From contig NZ_RDTE01000001.1 in assembly GCF_004125265.1 (NCBI RefSeq), forward strand, positions 434,001 through 498,000: DNA of 64,000 nucleotides, read 5' to 3'. How positions within the stretch are numbered: position 1 is the first letter of the stretch; each line of letters opens with the position of its first letter. A program made the position numbers and the translations under genes. The notes below the pieces were generated by a model. That model saw only the letters and a program-made list of their open reading frames with translations. It was not told the origin of the DNA and searched no databases. Below are positions 50,851 to 59,535 of the stretch, piece after piece. This DNA is from Streptomyces lydicus. Its GTDB lineage: Bacteria > Actinomycetota > Actinomycetes > Streptomycetales > Streptomycetaceae.

Positions 50851-51105
50851 ATGCCTGGGCCATGGCTGGAGGCACATGCGCTGCTGTCCCGGGTGCCCAG
50901 CCAGTCGGAAGCCCCCCCCGCTCCGCCCGGCCCTGGAAGACATGGTGGCGCCAACTTCGACCTGGGCGACTACGAGACCGCGTGCTTCGCCGCGGTGAAG
51001 GCGGTCGAAGTCGCCGTCCGGGAGGTCTCCGGCCGCGACAACTCCCTGGTCGGCATGCCGCTGATGCAGTGTCGGCGACTGTCCGCGAACGCGCCCGCAG
51101 TGTAG
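50851..51105 (+). pseudogene. Truncated TIGR02391-like gene
   Basis: The segment FDLGDYETACFAAVKAVEVA followed by VREVSGRDNSLVGMPLMQ matches the centre of TIGR02391 proteins (abortive-infection/toxin-like HEPN-type family members). The expected C-terminal part is missing: after LMQ the frame becomes unrelated and stops. A run of eight C at about 50908 lies just before the matching part. Likely a fragment of a lost defence-type gene. Confidence 0.55.
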
Positions 51106-51329
51106 TTGTCCGCAATGCCGTGCCAGAACGGGAAGAAGTGTGCCCCGGACCGGGCTAGGCGTTCCCAGCTGCACCGCGGGCGGATCCGTGGTGCCCAGCC
51201 GGCCGTGGAGCCTCTGCCGCCGTGCCGGATCCTCCCGCCGGAGGAGGACCGCGTCTTCATAGAGCTCCAGGGGCTTCCTACACCGTCGGAAGCCGCTCGT
51301 GCGCGGTGCCGCCCGGCAGCCCCGGTCGC

Positions 51330-51620
51330 TCACGCCGCGTCCGTGATCAGGCCGGTGCGCTCCGCCAGCTCCGCGATCTTCTCTGCGGGCGCACCGGCTC
51401 CAGATGGACGTCCCGGGTTAACTGCTCGCTGCGGTGTCCGAGCATGTCCTCGACCACCAGCCAGACCTGCCCGTACAACTCCTCGTGGTGCAGGCGCTGG
51501 GTCGGCGGCATCCCGGGCCGGCGATCCAACGCGTTGTGCCGCGAGATCAGGATCCGCAGGGCCGTGGAGTGCTGCCGCACCTTCGGGGGGCGCGAAGACC
51601 TAGAGCAGAAGTGGAGGTGC
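51330..51620 (-). pseudogene. C-terminal remnant of a tyrosine recombinase
   Basis: It reads RILISRHNALDRRPGMPP, YGQVWLVVEDMLGHRSEQ, then RDVHLEPV. His III (GHRS) is present, but the nucleophilic Tyr of the RDVYLEPV-type motif is His. A one-base shift follows, after which AEKIAELAERTGLITDAA restores the natural end at 51330. The N-terminal three quarters are gone. A dead integrase. Confidence 0.65.
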
Positions 51621-51624
51621 TCCG

Positions 51625-51972
51625 TTACCCCATCGGGACGGGCTGGCAGGCGGTCACATACCTCTTGGACACCCATCCGGTGGTACCTGTCGGCAGACCA
51701 CCTTCCGACCGGTACTTCAAGCGGAGCTTGACCCAGTGCTTGCTGGCGCCCACCTTCGTTCCAGCATCGGCGTAATACAGCAGTCCGACTGAGGCGTAGC
51801 GCGTACCCGGCCCGGTACGAAGATGCAGGCCGTCGATTCCGCTGTACCAGGTCGAACATGCTTCAGCACGAGCACGGGTGGCTGGGGGAGCTGAGGCATG
51901 AGCTACACCTACAGGGCCGACCAGAGAAAGCACGAATGCACCTGCGGCTGTGGTTATCAGAGTTCTCTTCAT
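51625..51972 (-). CDS. Secreted SH3b-like protein
   Basis: A 115-aa protein; GAGAAGGGCTT precedes the ATG. A Sec signal peptide (MKRTLITTAAGAFVLSL..HASA) is followed by a mature bacterial SH3 domain: IDGLHLRTGPGTRYASVGLL, KVGASKHWVKLRLKY, TTGWVSKRYVTAC. Two Cys may form a disulfide. SH3b proteins bind peptidoglycan or surface ligands. It is isolated, next to the integrase remnant. Confidence 0.8.
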   Translation of the reverse strand: MKRTLITTAAGAFVLSLVGPVGVAHASAPPATRARAEACSTWYSGIDGLHLRTGPGTRYASVGLLYYADAGTKVGASKHWVKLRLKYRSEGGLPTGTTGWVSKRYVTACQPVPMG

Positions 51973-52262
51973 AAGCCCTTCTCCAGGCGGAGAGCGAAAG
52001 TTGACAATCCGGGCATGAGGTAGCAGACGCCAACCTTGGGGCGAACACCAGCTGCCCAGCAGATCCGAACCACAGCCTCACCAGGCACGAGGGGCTGAGC
52101 AACGACAAGTTCCGCACCACAGAACGCCTGAGTACCTCAGGATCACCAGGTGAACCGTCTTTCGTCCGTCAGCTCCCACATCAGGGAACGGCCGCATGCC
52201 CACCCTGCGTCCCGTCCCTAGCACCGGGGCGGAATCCACACGCACGCGCATGCCCGAATCAC

Positions 52263-52304
52263 AGCTCAGCCCTGCCACGCCCGCCGGCGTGGCAGGGCTG
52301 AGCT
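52263..52304. terminator. Perfect 19-bp GC-rich hairpin
   Basis: Arms AGCTCAGCCCTGCCACGCC (52263-52281) and its exact complement (52286-52304) with a 4-nt loop. No genes abut closely. It is the strongest perfect stem here and fits a bidirectional terminator. Confidence 0.6.
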
Positions 52305-52415
52305 CCGTGCGGGGTAGGGGTGGTGTTGCGGAGCTAGGTGCGCCCCCGACAAGGGTCTGGATCTATTGCCGGTCCGCTGGCCAGCACCGGTGCCATCCAC
52401 CCCGCGAGGAGATCA

Positions 52416-52694
52416 ATGACCGCCGTGCCCGCATCCCCATTTCCCGGAGCTGACAAGAACTCCACTTCACCAGCACTGAGTGCGCTGGATCTGGCAGTCC
52501 TGGACTACGAAACCCGGACCTGGCCTGGCCCGGGCCCCAAGGAGCGTGCAATCCGCGAGAACCTCGGCATCAGCCCCACGCGCTACTACCAACTCCTCAA
52601 CGCCCTCCTGGACGATCCTCGTGCCTTGGCACACGCCCCGCTAGCAGTCAACAGGCTGCGGCGTCTCCGGGAGAGGCGCCGAGGTCGCCGCTAG
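52416..52694 (+). CDS. DUF3263-family small DNA-binding-like protein
   Basis: 92 aa from ATG 52416, with GAGGAG 5 nt upstream. It matches DUF3263: LSALDLAVLDYETRTW, KERAIRENLGISPTRYYQLL, LNALLDDPRAL, VNRLRRLRERRR. The central part is HTH-like (helix, turn, TRYYQLLN). The family is widespread in actinobacteria and of unknown function, probably a DNA-associated regulator. It may be monocistronic. Confidence 0.85.
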   Translation: MTAVPASPFPGADKNSTSPALSALDLAVLDYETRTWPGPGPKERAIRENLGISPTRYYQLLNALLDDPRALAHAPLAVNRLRRLRERRRGRR

Positions 52695-53095
52695 TCGCTG
52701 GGTAGTCCAGGCCGGTTCCGATGGGCCTGAGCCACGAGCGCTGCCCGCGCATCGGCCCTGAGGAGCTTCCCAGCACGTGTGCGCCCAGACCAGGCGCACA
52801 CGTTGGCGATACTTGTCAGCTCGGTCAGCACAGTTCCTGACTTGTGGGTTCACGCCGTGTCTCCCGCCGGGCCCGCCGCGCCAGCCCAGATCCTGCCCGG
52901 GGGCCAGCGACTTGGTCGCCTCAGCGTCTTGCATGCGGTGTTCAGCGAGGTCGTCGCCACCCGCGAGCCGTCCGGGCGGATCCGCCCAATGGCCGCCGGG
53001 CTGGCCGGCACTGGGATGCAGCCGGCCGCTGGTTCGGCTGGGCCCAGAGCGCCGCGGGCTCGCGACCGCGGCCCGGACCTGCGGTGTGCCGGCTG
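52695..53095. other. Intergenic stretch before the IS630 copy
   Basis: No supported gene. A plus-strand frame (52779-53099) reads partly naturally (LSVLHAVFSEVVATREPSGR) without a ribosome site and is cut at the IS boundary. It may be a fragment of a gene hit by the insertion. Confidence 0.4.
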
Positions 53096-54224
53096 CTAGT
53101 GACCTGAGTCGGAGGTTCTTCGTTAGTTGGGCATGAGTCGTCCGGGTCCGAAGATTCCGCCGTTGTCAGTTACCGATGCCCAGCGGGCGGTGCTGGAGGG
53201 CTGGTTACGTCGCCGTACGACGGCTCAGGCTCTGGCCCAGCGGTCGCGGATCGTGCTGGAGTGCGCCGAGGGCCACTCGATCATGGAGGTGTCCCGCCGG
53301 CTGCGGATCGCTGCGGACACGGTCCGCACCTGGCGACGGCGCTTCATCGAGCGCGGCCTGGACGGCTTGTGTGACGACCCGCGGCCCGGCGTCCCGCGGA
53401 AGATCACCGATGCCGACGTCGAGCGGGTCATCGTCAAGACGCTCGAGGAAACACCGAAGAACGCGACCCACTGGTCGACCAGGTCGATGGCCGCGGCGAC
53501 AGGGATGTCGCAGTCGACGGTCTCACGAATCTGGCGGGCGTTCGCCCTGGCGCCGCACCGCTCGCAGAACTTCAAACTGTCGACCGACCCCTTGTTCATC
53601 GACAAGGTCCGCGACGTGGTCGGTCTGTATCTCGATCCGCCGGAGAAGGCCCTGGTGCTGTGCGTGGACGAGAAGTCGCAGATCCAGGCCCTGGACCGGT
53701 CCCAGCCGGTCCTGCCGATGGTGCCCGGCGTTCCCGAACGCCGCAGCCACGACTACATCCGCGCCGGCACCACCACCCTTTTCGCCGCTCTCGAGGTCGC
53801 CACCGGCAAGGTCATCGGCTCCCTCCACCGCCGCCACCGAGCAACGGAGTTCAAGAAGTTCCTCACCAAGCTGGACAAGGAAGTCCCGGCTGATCTGCAG
53901 GTCCATCTGATCCTGGACAACTACGCGACCCACAAGGCGCCCGACATCAAACGGTGGCTACTGACCCACCCGCGGTTCCACCTGCACTTCACCCCGACCA
54001 GCGCGTCCTGGCTGAACCTGGTCGAGCGGTGGTTCGCCGAGCTGACCCAGAAGAAGCTCAAACGCGGCGTCCACCGCTCCGTCCAAGCCCTCGAACGCGA
54101 CATCCGAGCCTGGCTCACCGACTGGAACGACAACCCCCGGCCCTTCATCTGGACCAAGACAGCCGACGAGATCCTCGACAAACTCGCCGCCTACTGCCGA
54201 CGAATCTCTGACTCAGGTCACTAG
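53096..54224 (+). mobile_element. IS630-family insertion sequence
   Basis: Perfect 15-bp outer inverted repeats CTAGTGACCTGAGTC (53096-53110) and the complement at 54210-54224, continuing imperfectly inward. A TA dinucleotide at each end (53097 and 54222) fits the TA target duplication of this family. One transposase gene fills the element. It looks intact and potentially active. Confidence 0.85.
53133..54224 (+). CDS. IS630-family transposase
   Basis: 363 aa from ATG 53133. N-terminal HTH domains (AQALAQRSRIVLECAEGHSI, EVSRRLRIAADTVRTWRRRF) and a winged helix precede the DDE domain: first Asp in LCVDEKSQIQA, second in LILDNYATHK, Glu in SWLNLVERWF. Length and motifs are complete. The stop codon lies inside the right inverted repeat, as is common for this family. 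Confidence 0.92.
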   Translation: MSRPGPKIPPLSVTDAQRAVLEGWLRRRTTAQALAQRSRIVLECAEGHSIMEVSRRLRIAADTVRTWRRRFIERGLDGLCDDPRPGVPRKITDADVERVIVKTLEETPKNATHWSTRSMAAATGMSQSTVSRIWRAFALAPHRSQNFKLSTDPLFIDKVRDVVGLYLDPPEKALVLCVDEKSQIQALDRSQPVLPMVPGVPERRSHDYIRAGTTTLFAALEVATGKVIGSLHRRHRATEFKKFLTKLDKEVPADLQVHLILDNYATHKAPDIKRWLLTHPRFHLHFTPTSASWLNLVERWFAELTQKKLKRGVHRSVQALERDIRAWLTDWNDNPRPFIWTKTADEILDKLAAYCRRISDSGH

Positions 54225-54518
54225 GACCACGAGCAGGTGCGGGCGAACTCGCGTCCGCCGCGGCTGCTTCGGTCCCAGGCAGAGATGGATCTGGGCCGGC
54301 CGGTGTGGTCCCCCGCAATGAGCAGGGCGCGGCCTCACTGCGGCGAACGCGGTGGCTGGGTTCCTCATCCGGCTGCCGGGCGCACGCGGGTTGAACCGCC
54401 GTCGAGGCCGGGCAGCCGCCCTGGGTACGCCGTCGGCGGCCCGGCCGCTGCGCCCGGCCCGCCGACGGCTCGGACAGGCTCTGCGGCCCGGGCCGCGGCG
54501 GGCCGAGGGGCCGGCGCG

Positions 54519-55120
54519 CTACTTGTGAGGCGGCGCGCCGGGGTCGTGCACGAGGCCAAGGGCCTTCGTGATCGCGTCGAAAACCTCGGGGTCCGCGGGC
54601 GGCCCGGCGATATCGGTGGGCCAGTCGAGGTCGACGATGACCGGACGGCAGGGGGCAGGGTGCGGGTCGTTGCCGGGCAGGCCGATGGGGAGGACTTGCT
54701 GCCCGCTCGATTCGGCCAGGAGCCTCGACGCGCGTCCGTAGTGGTCTTGCCCGTGCCCCCGGGCCGGATGTGCTCGTCGTCCAGGAGCTGCCGTGCCAGG
54801 TTTTCGAAGTCCTCGATCCTGTCGGCGGCGGTGACCGGGGAGATCAGGGCGCGGGCCTGCGTGGAGGTCATACCGGTGGCCGCGGTCAGGGCCCGGACCG
54901 TGCGATCGGGCAGGCCGCCGGCGAGTTCGTCCAGGCGCGCGGTGGCCGAGGCGCCGGGCTCGAGGCCGAGGAGCTCCATCGCCCGGTGCTGCTGGACGCC
55001 GGCCGCCGCGGCCACGCGCTTGACGTACGCACCGAGCCGCTCGACGGGGCGGGGCAGGGGGGCGCTGGGGATCCGAGGCGGGAGGCCGGGCTGCCGGCCG
55101 CCGCAGGATGCCGGCCACAC
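54519..55120 (-). pseudogene. Frameshifted gene: TniQ-like helical part plus P-loop fragment
   Basis: Frame 1 reads LGAYVKRVAAAAGVQQHRAM, LDELAGGLPDRTVRALTAAT, like the N-terminal region of TniQ-type proteins, then PGGTGKTTTDA, a ParA-type Walker A. Near 54745 the natural reading moves to frame 2 (RLLAESSGQQVLPIGLPG, RPVIVDLDWPTDIAGPP, EVFDAITKALGLVHDP) to the stop at 54519. A composite or decayed gene next to the IS. Both family hints are by eye. Confidence 0.5.
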
Positions 55121-55341
55121 CGCGCATCGCGGGATCGCACCCGCTCGTGGCCGGCAGTTCCTGCGGCGGCCGACCGAGCAGGCCCGGCGAACGGGGGGCG
55201 CTGCCGGTTCAGCGCCCGGCCGGGAGACAGGCCCCGGCCTCGATCACCGGCCGTGTCCGGGGGCGGCTGGCTCCAGCCGGCACCCCCCGACCGGACGGCT
55301 GCTCACCTTGTCCGTGTCGGCCGGCTGCATCGGGTGGTGCG

Positions 55342-55953
55342 TCATTCCTGGATGTTGCGCTGGCAGGGCGGGCAGGTGATGGGGGCGTCCTCGTCGAGGT
55401 GGTCCACGGTCTCCTCGTCCTGCTGCTTGCCGCATGCAGTATTCAGCGCGGTCGTGCCCATCCGGTAGGCGGAGGCGTGGACGTGGCGGCCGCGGTGGGG
55501 CTTGGTGCGGCACGGGTAGGCGGAGCTCGTGATGACGAGGCCGGCCGGAGCCGGAGCGGCAGCAGGCGGGGCGGGTGTCTCGGGCGCGGCAGGGGCTTCT
55601 TCGCCTTCTACGACAGCAAGGAGCGCCTGGAGCTTGACTGTCGACATTCCTGCCCGCTTGTGCTCCCGGACATCGATCCCCTGCGCGAACAGGCTGGCGA
55701 ACAGGGCCCTGCGGCGGGCCTGCTCGTCGTACTGTTCCTGCGTCAGCAGGCGTGCCGGAATACCACGTTGGCGTACCTCGATCCCCGTCGTGCGGTCGAA
55801 CTGCTCCCGGCGCTCACGTCCGTTGGATGACACATACAGGAACTTGGTGCCGATTCGGGACACGGTGACGGGTTGATCACCTTGGAATCGGTTTGCAGCG
55901 ACCAGGATCAGGCTGTCGCGAACCTTCACGCCACTGAGGCCCTTGGTGGTCAT
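55342..55953 (-). CDS. Hypothetical protein with C-terminal zinc site
   Basis: A 203-aa protein. It opens with an SH3-like small beta domain (VKVRDSLILVAANRFQGDQP, VSRIGTKFLYVSSNGRE), then a helical section (LLTQEQYDEQARRRALFASL), a Pro/Ala linker and a C-terminal HASAYRMGTTALNTACGK...CPPC metal site. The start overlaps the stop of the 59-aa ORF (ATGA). The protein type is familiar from Streptomyces; the function is unknown. Confidence 0.65.
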   Translation of the reverse strand: MTTKGLSGVKVRDSLILVAANRFQGDQPVTVSRIGTKFLYVSSNGRERREQFDRTTGIEVRQRGIPARLLTQEQYDEQARRRALFASLFAQGIDVREHKRAGMSTVKLQALLAVVEGEEAPAAPETPAPPAAAPAPAGLVITSSAYPCRTKPHRGRHVHASAYRMGTTALNTACGKQQDEETVDHLDEDAPITCPPCQRNIQE

Positions 55954-56129
55954 CGGCTTCTCGCTTCTCGTCGGTTCGGGCGGCGGGCGCTTGTCGTTCC
56001 GTCGCGGGGTTCAGGCCAGGGGCACAGCTGTTGTCGCAGGAGCGGGCCAGCGGACAGGCTTGCACCGTACAGAGAGCTGTCCGGCAAGGTCGGGCCACGT
56101 GGGGGCTGGAGCGGCTGGGCGGTGCTCAT
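55950..56129 (-). CDS. 59-aa ORF coupled to the 203-aa gene
   Basis: GAAGGAG lies 7 nt before ATG 56129, and its TGA overlaps the next ATG (ATGA). The product is Pro/Leu/Arg-rich (PTLPDSSLYGASLSAGPLLR). The ribosome site and coupling make it a likely translated small gene. Confidence 0.55.
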   Translation of the reverse strand: MSTAQPLQPPRGPTLPDSSLYGASLSAGPLLRQQLCPWPEPRDGTTSARRPNRREARSR

Positions 56130-56179
56130 CGTGCGCTCCTTCGGTGACGGACAGACGGGGGGCGGGCGCCGGGATGCGG

Positions 56180-56422
56180 CTAGGAGCCAGCGGCGGTGCG
56201 GGCGGCGTGCTCGCGGTCGCGTCCGGAGTCCCAGGCGGTGTCGCCGTCGACGACGTGGCCGGGGCTCGCGAGGATCTCGGCGGAGACCTGGGCGCGGATG
56301 TGCTGCTCGATGGCGGGCCAGTAGTGCGCGAGGAGCTCCGCGGCCTGGTTCTGCGAGAGCTTCGGGCCGGGGGCGGTGTAGGCCAGGGCCGTGATGTCGG
56401 TGGGGATGCTGTCGGCGTTCAT
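56180..56422 (-). CDS. Small hypothetical protein, 80 aa
   Basis: AGGAGG lies 6 nt before ATG 56422. Acidic helical protein (KLSQNQAAELLAHYWPAIEQ, HIRAQVSAEILASPG, WDSGRDREHAARTAAG). The spacing and style match the small proteins of actinomycete phages and plasmids. No family is recognised. Confidence 0.65.
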   Translation of the reverse strand: MNADSIPTDITALAYTAPGPKLSQNQAAELLAHYWPAIEQHIRAQVSAEILASPGHVVDGDTAWDSGRDREHAARTAAGS

Positions 56423-56565
56423 GGAAACCTCCTGTGCGGTGGGGCGAGTGGTGGACTGTGGGAACGGTCCACCGGGGGCGGGTGAACCGCTCCGGCCGGC
56501 GGGGTCGCGCGGCGCCGCTCCCGGAGCGCCTCTGCGAGCTCGAGTCTCGGCAGCCGTCGTCGCTA

Positions 56566-56868
56566 TCAGCGGGGGCCGGTCAAGACGATGGTGGGAGCCT
56601 CGCCCTCGCGCGGGGGGCAGCCGCCGTAGGGCTGCTGGCACCGGCCCCGGCAGTGCCAGCAGTCCTCCCGGGGGGAGTGCTCGCACGTCGCGCCGCACGG
56701 GTTGCCGGTGCGTTCGCGGACGAGTTCGACCTGCGTGGGCCAGATGCCGCCGTCGACGCCGGAGAAGAATAGCAGTCCGTCTGACTTGCATGACATGGGG
56801 CGGACTTCCCCAAGGTGCGCGGGGTGCAGGATGCGGACGGTGTCGCCGGCCCTGTAGCGGTAGCGCAT
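56566..56868 (-). CDS. Small Cys-rich protein, 100 aa
   Basis: GAAAGG lies upstream of the ATG. It opens with an SH3-like strand set (MRYRYRAGDTVRILHPAHLG, CKSDGLLFFSGVDGGIWP) and ends with a Cys cluster (NPCGATCEHSPREDCWHCRG, CQQPYGGCPP) that can bind metal. It begins a run of four small minus-strand genes (to 55342). Confidence 0.65.
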   Translation of the reverse strand: MRYRYRAGDTVRILHPAHLGEVRPMSCKSDGLLFFSGVDGGIWPTQVELVRERTGNPCGATCEHSPREDCWHCRGRCQQPYGGCPPREGEAPTIVLTGPR

Positions 56869-57311
56869 TTCGTGCCTTTCGGGAGTGAAGTCGGGGTGGT
56901 CGCTGTCGTCGGAGTCTGTGGGGACTCCGTCGGTGGGGTTGATGGTCTCAAGGGGGGCGCCAGGTGCCCCGCGGTCAGTTCAGCGGGCCTGCTGCTGAGC
57001 CCGACCGGGCGCCCGGGGCGGTCAGGGTTCGGTAGCGCCCCTCCGCTTGCCCGGCCGGCGCCTGACCGGCCACCCGATCGGGAGCATCCCCGCGCGGGTG
57101 GCCGGCAGACCCCTGCCCCGCAACGGGGAGGCGTGCGCCGGGAGTTGTCCAACCTGGCCGCGGCCTCGTAGGTCGGCCACGGCATGGTCACTGCCGCGGC
57201 CGAGGTGGCTCTGTTCACAAGTTTCGGTTCTGGCCCAGGTGCTGTGGCGCCGCCACGTTGAGTGAGCGGATCAGCTCGCGGTTGACCGAGCCCGATGGCG
57301 AGAACCCCGGG
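56869..57311. other. Intergenic stretch, no gene seen
   Basis: GC-rich with several short inverted repeats (GGCGCC, GGCCGG types) but no supported ORF. It presumably holds the promoter of the small-gene run that begins at 56868. Confidence 0.45.
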
Positions 57312-57821
57312 TTAGTCCCCCGCCTCGGCTGCGGACCTATTGCTGAGGAACTGCTTCGCTGCCTCAACCGCTTCCCCGTTGAGTTCCTCGACGGAGACAC
57401 CCCAGCTCTCCTCCCGGCCGTCTAGGTTGTGCGCGCAGTGCACAAGGGGTTCTAGCTCTTTGGGGTAGCCGAGGTCATAGGCGATGTCGGCCCAGATGAG
57501 GTGAGTGCCGGCGGCGGGATCCAGGGATCCGTCGGCGATCTGACCGGCGATCCAGTAGGCCATAGCCCACTTTGCGGCCCGGGGGTCCGCAGGTGGGTGG
57601 AAGAGCAGTCCCAGCTCCTCGAGTACTTGGTCGAAGAGCTCTGCCGCTTCGGGCTCTTCGCTCCGGAGAAGTCCAGCCAGCATGGCCAGGGATGGGCTCT
57701 CGACACCAGCCATCAGCGCGTCCAGACCTGCCTGAACGAGCCTGTCCGACCCGACATGCCTGCCAAACGCCCTCTCACGCGCGATGTGTCTGAACTGATC
57801 GAGGGCGTCGTCGCTGGTCAT
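57312..57821 (-). CDS. Conserved-looking hypothetical protein, 169 aa
   Basis: ATG 57821, with GGAGAAG 8 nt upstream. It is all-helical and acidic (DDALDQFRHIARERAFGRHV, LAGLLRSEEPEAAELFDQVL, KWAMAYWIAGQIADGSLDP, LIWADIAYDLGYPKELEPLV). Less GC-biased than its neighbours at the 3' half. Helical proteins of this type often serve as immunity or repeat-type scaffolds, but I see no specific family. Confidence 0.65.
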   Translation of the reverse strand: MTSDDALDQFRHIARERAFGRHVGSDRLVQAGLDALMAGVESPSLAMLAGLLRSEEPEAAELFDQVLEELGLLFHPPADPRAAKWAMAYWIAGQIADGSLDPAAGTHLIWADIAYDLGYPKELEPLVHCAHNLDGREESWGVSVEELNGEAVEAAKQFLSNRSAAEAGD

Positions 57822-58039
57822 TATGGTCTTCTCCGTCGGCATCTTGAAGGGGAAGGCTCGCACATACGCCGACGCCGCTGCCATCGAGTTCCTCCATCCC
57901 AACCGGCCTGACCAAGGCTCATTTTCGAGCGACTTCACATACTGCCGGGAGAGGCTGAGTCGTCACTCGGCGTGGCCGGTAGAAGCCAGCGGCCGGTCCG
58001 CCTCAACACCTGTGGCGCTGCCGGGTGCGAACCAGCCTG

Positions 58040-58497
58040 CTAACCGCAGTTGTCCGGCCGGAGCGAGTGGACCCTCGCCCGCGTGAGCGTGGTGCGCCTG
58101 AGTACCTGAGCCCTGATGAGCCGGACCGTGGGCGGGATCTGCAGAGTGACGGGGGCGCGGCTCCACCGAAGCCACAGTGCCAGGTGGCCAAGCTCGGCGG
58201 CCTGGACGAGTTTCTCGAGGGACCACTCTTTCGTACCCCGATCCACCTCGATGCTGATCAGCCGTCCCTACCCGAACGGTGCCGCAGTTGCAGGTCGAGG
58301 CGCCCGGTCCGGTTCTGCCGAGTGGCGATGGGCAGCTTTACCTCCCGCTGGACTTCATATCCCTGGTCGGTCGCCCAGTCGGCCACCGAGCCGGTGAAGA
58401 ATGCGGTCACCTCGGAGGTAGGCAGGTCAGTGAACTGCTGTCGATTGAGCCAGGCACGCAGGGAGCGGGCGGCGGCGTCGAGCCCGGCTTCTGCCAT
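58040..58497 (-). pseudogene. Frameshifted nuclease-like gene
   Basis: From ATG 58497: AAARSLRAWLNRQQFTDLPT, YEVQREVKLPIATRQNRTGR, LDLQLRHRSGRDG, then TGA at 58258. In the next frame it continues LISIEVDRGTKEWSLEKLVQ, AAELGHLALWLRWSRAPVTL to 58040. One missing base near 58262 explains the break. The GRLDL...IEVD...K pattern resembles a PD-(D/E)xK nuclease core. Confidence 0.65.
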
Positions 58498-59535
58498 GAG
58501 CGACAGTCTGCCTGCGGACCTGACAGCTCGTCACACTCAGCTGTTCCACGCCCTGGCCATCCGGTGGTGCAGGCCGCCGACGGGCGCAGGTGCCGACGTG
58601 TCGGCGGTGGACACCAGCTTCGGCTCCGACCGGACGTGCGGGTCGGCGCGGACCCGTCGGCGGCTGCCCCGCCGTGCTGCCCGCCTTTTCCCGCGGCGAG
58701 CGTCGAGCACGGCAGGCCCGCGGTCCCTGGTGGCCGCGAGCCCGGGTTACGCGTTCGCGGACGGGGCGGTGAGGACCGGCACGGACAACTCCAGCGGCAG
58801 GCGGGCAGGCTCCGCCCGCTCAACGACGACGCGGCCGGGAGTTTCGGCCTCCAGGCCCGCTGGCCGGGCCCTGTCCCGGCTCACGAATCGCCGGGCGCGC
58901 ACGGCGTCGTCGTGTGCCATTCTCCGGCCGGTCTGCCGGGCCGTAGCGTCGGCGAAACCCGCGTCCGGGGCGCCCGGCCCAGACGCGGGGCGTGCTCGAC
59001 CTCGCCGGTCGCGCACGGCAGCCTCATGCGCCCTTCTGCGACTGGTCCGCCCGGCGTCCAGGGGAGGGGGCCGGGTGTGGAGCGACGCCTGACGCCTGTT
59101 GGCAGCGGGAGTTGCGCTGGGGCGGCGGGCTGGCCAGACGGCCGGTGCCGGCACGGTCGGCCGTGACGTGGCCGTTGTCCGCCAGCGGCGTCGTCGCGGG
59201 CCGCGGCCTGTTCGCTGCCGGTGCCTACGCGGGGCGAGGTGAGGTGCCGCTCCACCTGCGTCAGGCGCTGATGGTCCCCGCGAACCAGTTGGTGACGCCG
59301 CCGGGGCGGTTCGTCCACGCGCCCGCCGGGCCGTCCCGAGCCTCTGTCGCTCTGCTGCGGTCTGTCTCTTGCTTGGCGCTCAGCTTGCTGGGTGTGCCGG
59401 CGGGCATCCGCGAGTTGGCGTGATTGCGGGCGTTGGCAGGGGAGCGGCCATTGTGCGGTCACCGTCGAGAGCAGGTGTGGCGACAAGCCCCCATGTGCCC
59501 GGCGGACTTCTGCCCCACCATCGAAGGGATCTGTA
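58498..59535. other. 1-kb stretch without supported genes
   Basis: A minus-strand frame ending at 58747 has a natural-looking tail (RVVVERAEPARLPLELSVPV) but no start or ribosome site. The rest is Arg/Pro/Gly-rich in all frames. It may hold decayed genes and the promoter of the DUF3427 gene (ribosome site GAAGGGA at about 59523). Confidence 0.4.

Noticed and set aside
54237..55379. 380-codon plus-strand frame after the IS630 copy
   Set aside because: Low-complexity Arg/Gly/Pro translation; the natural reading is on the minus strand in two frames.
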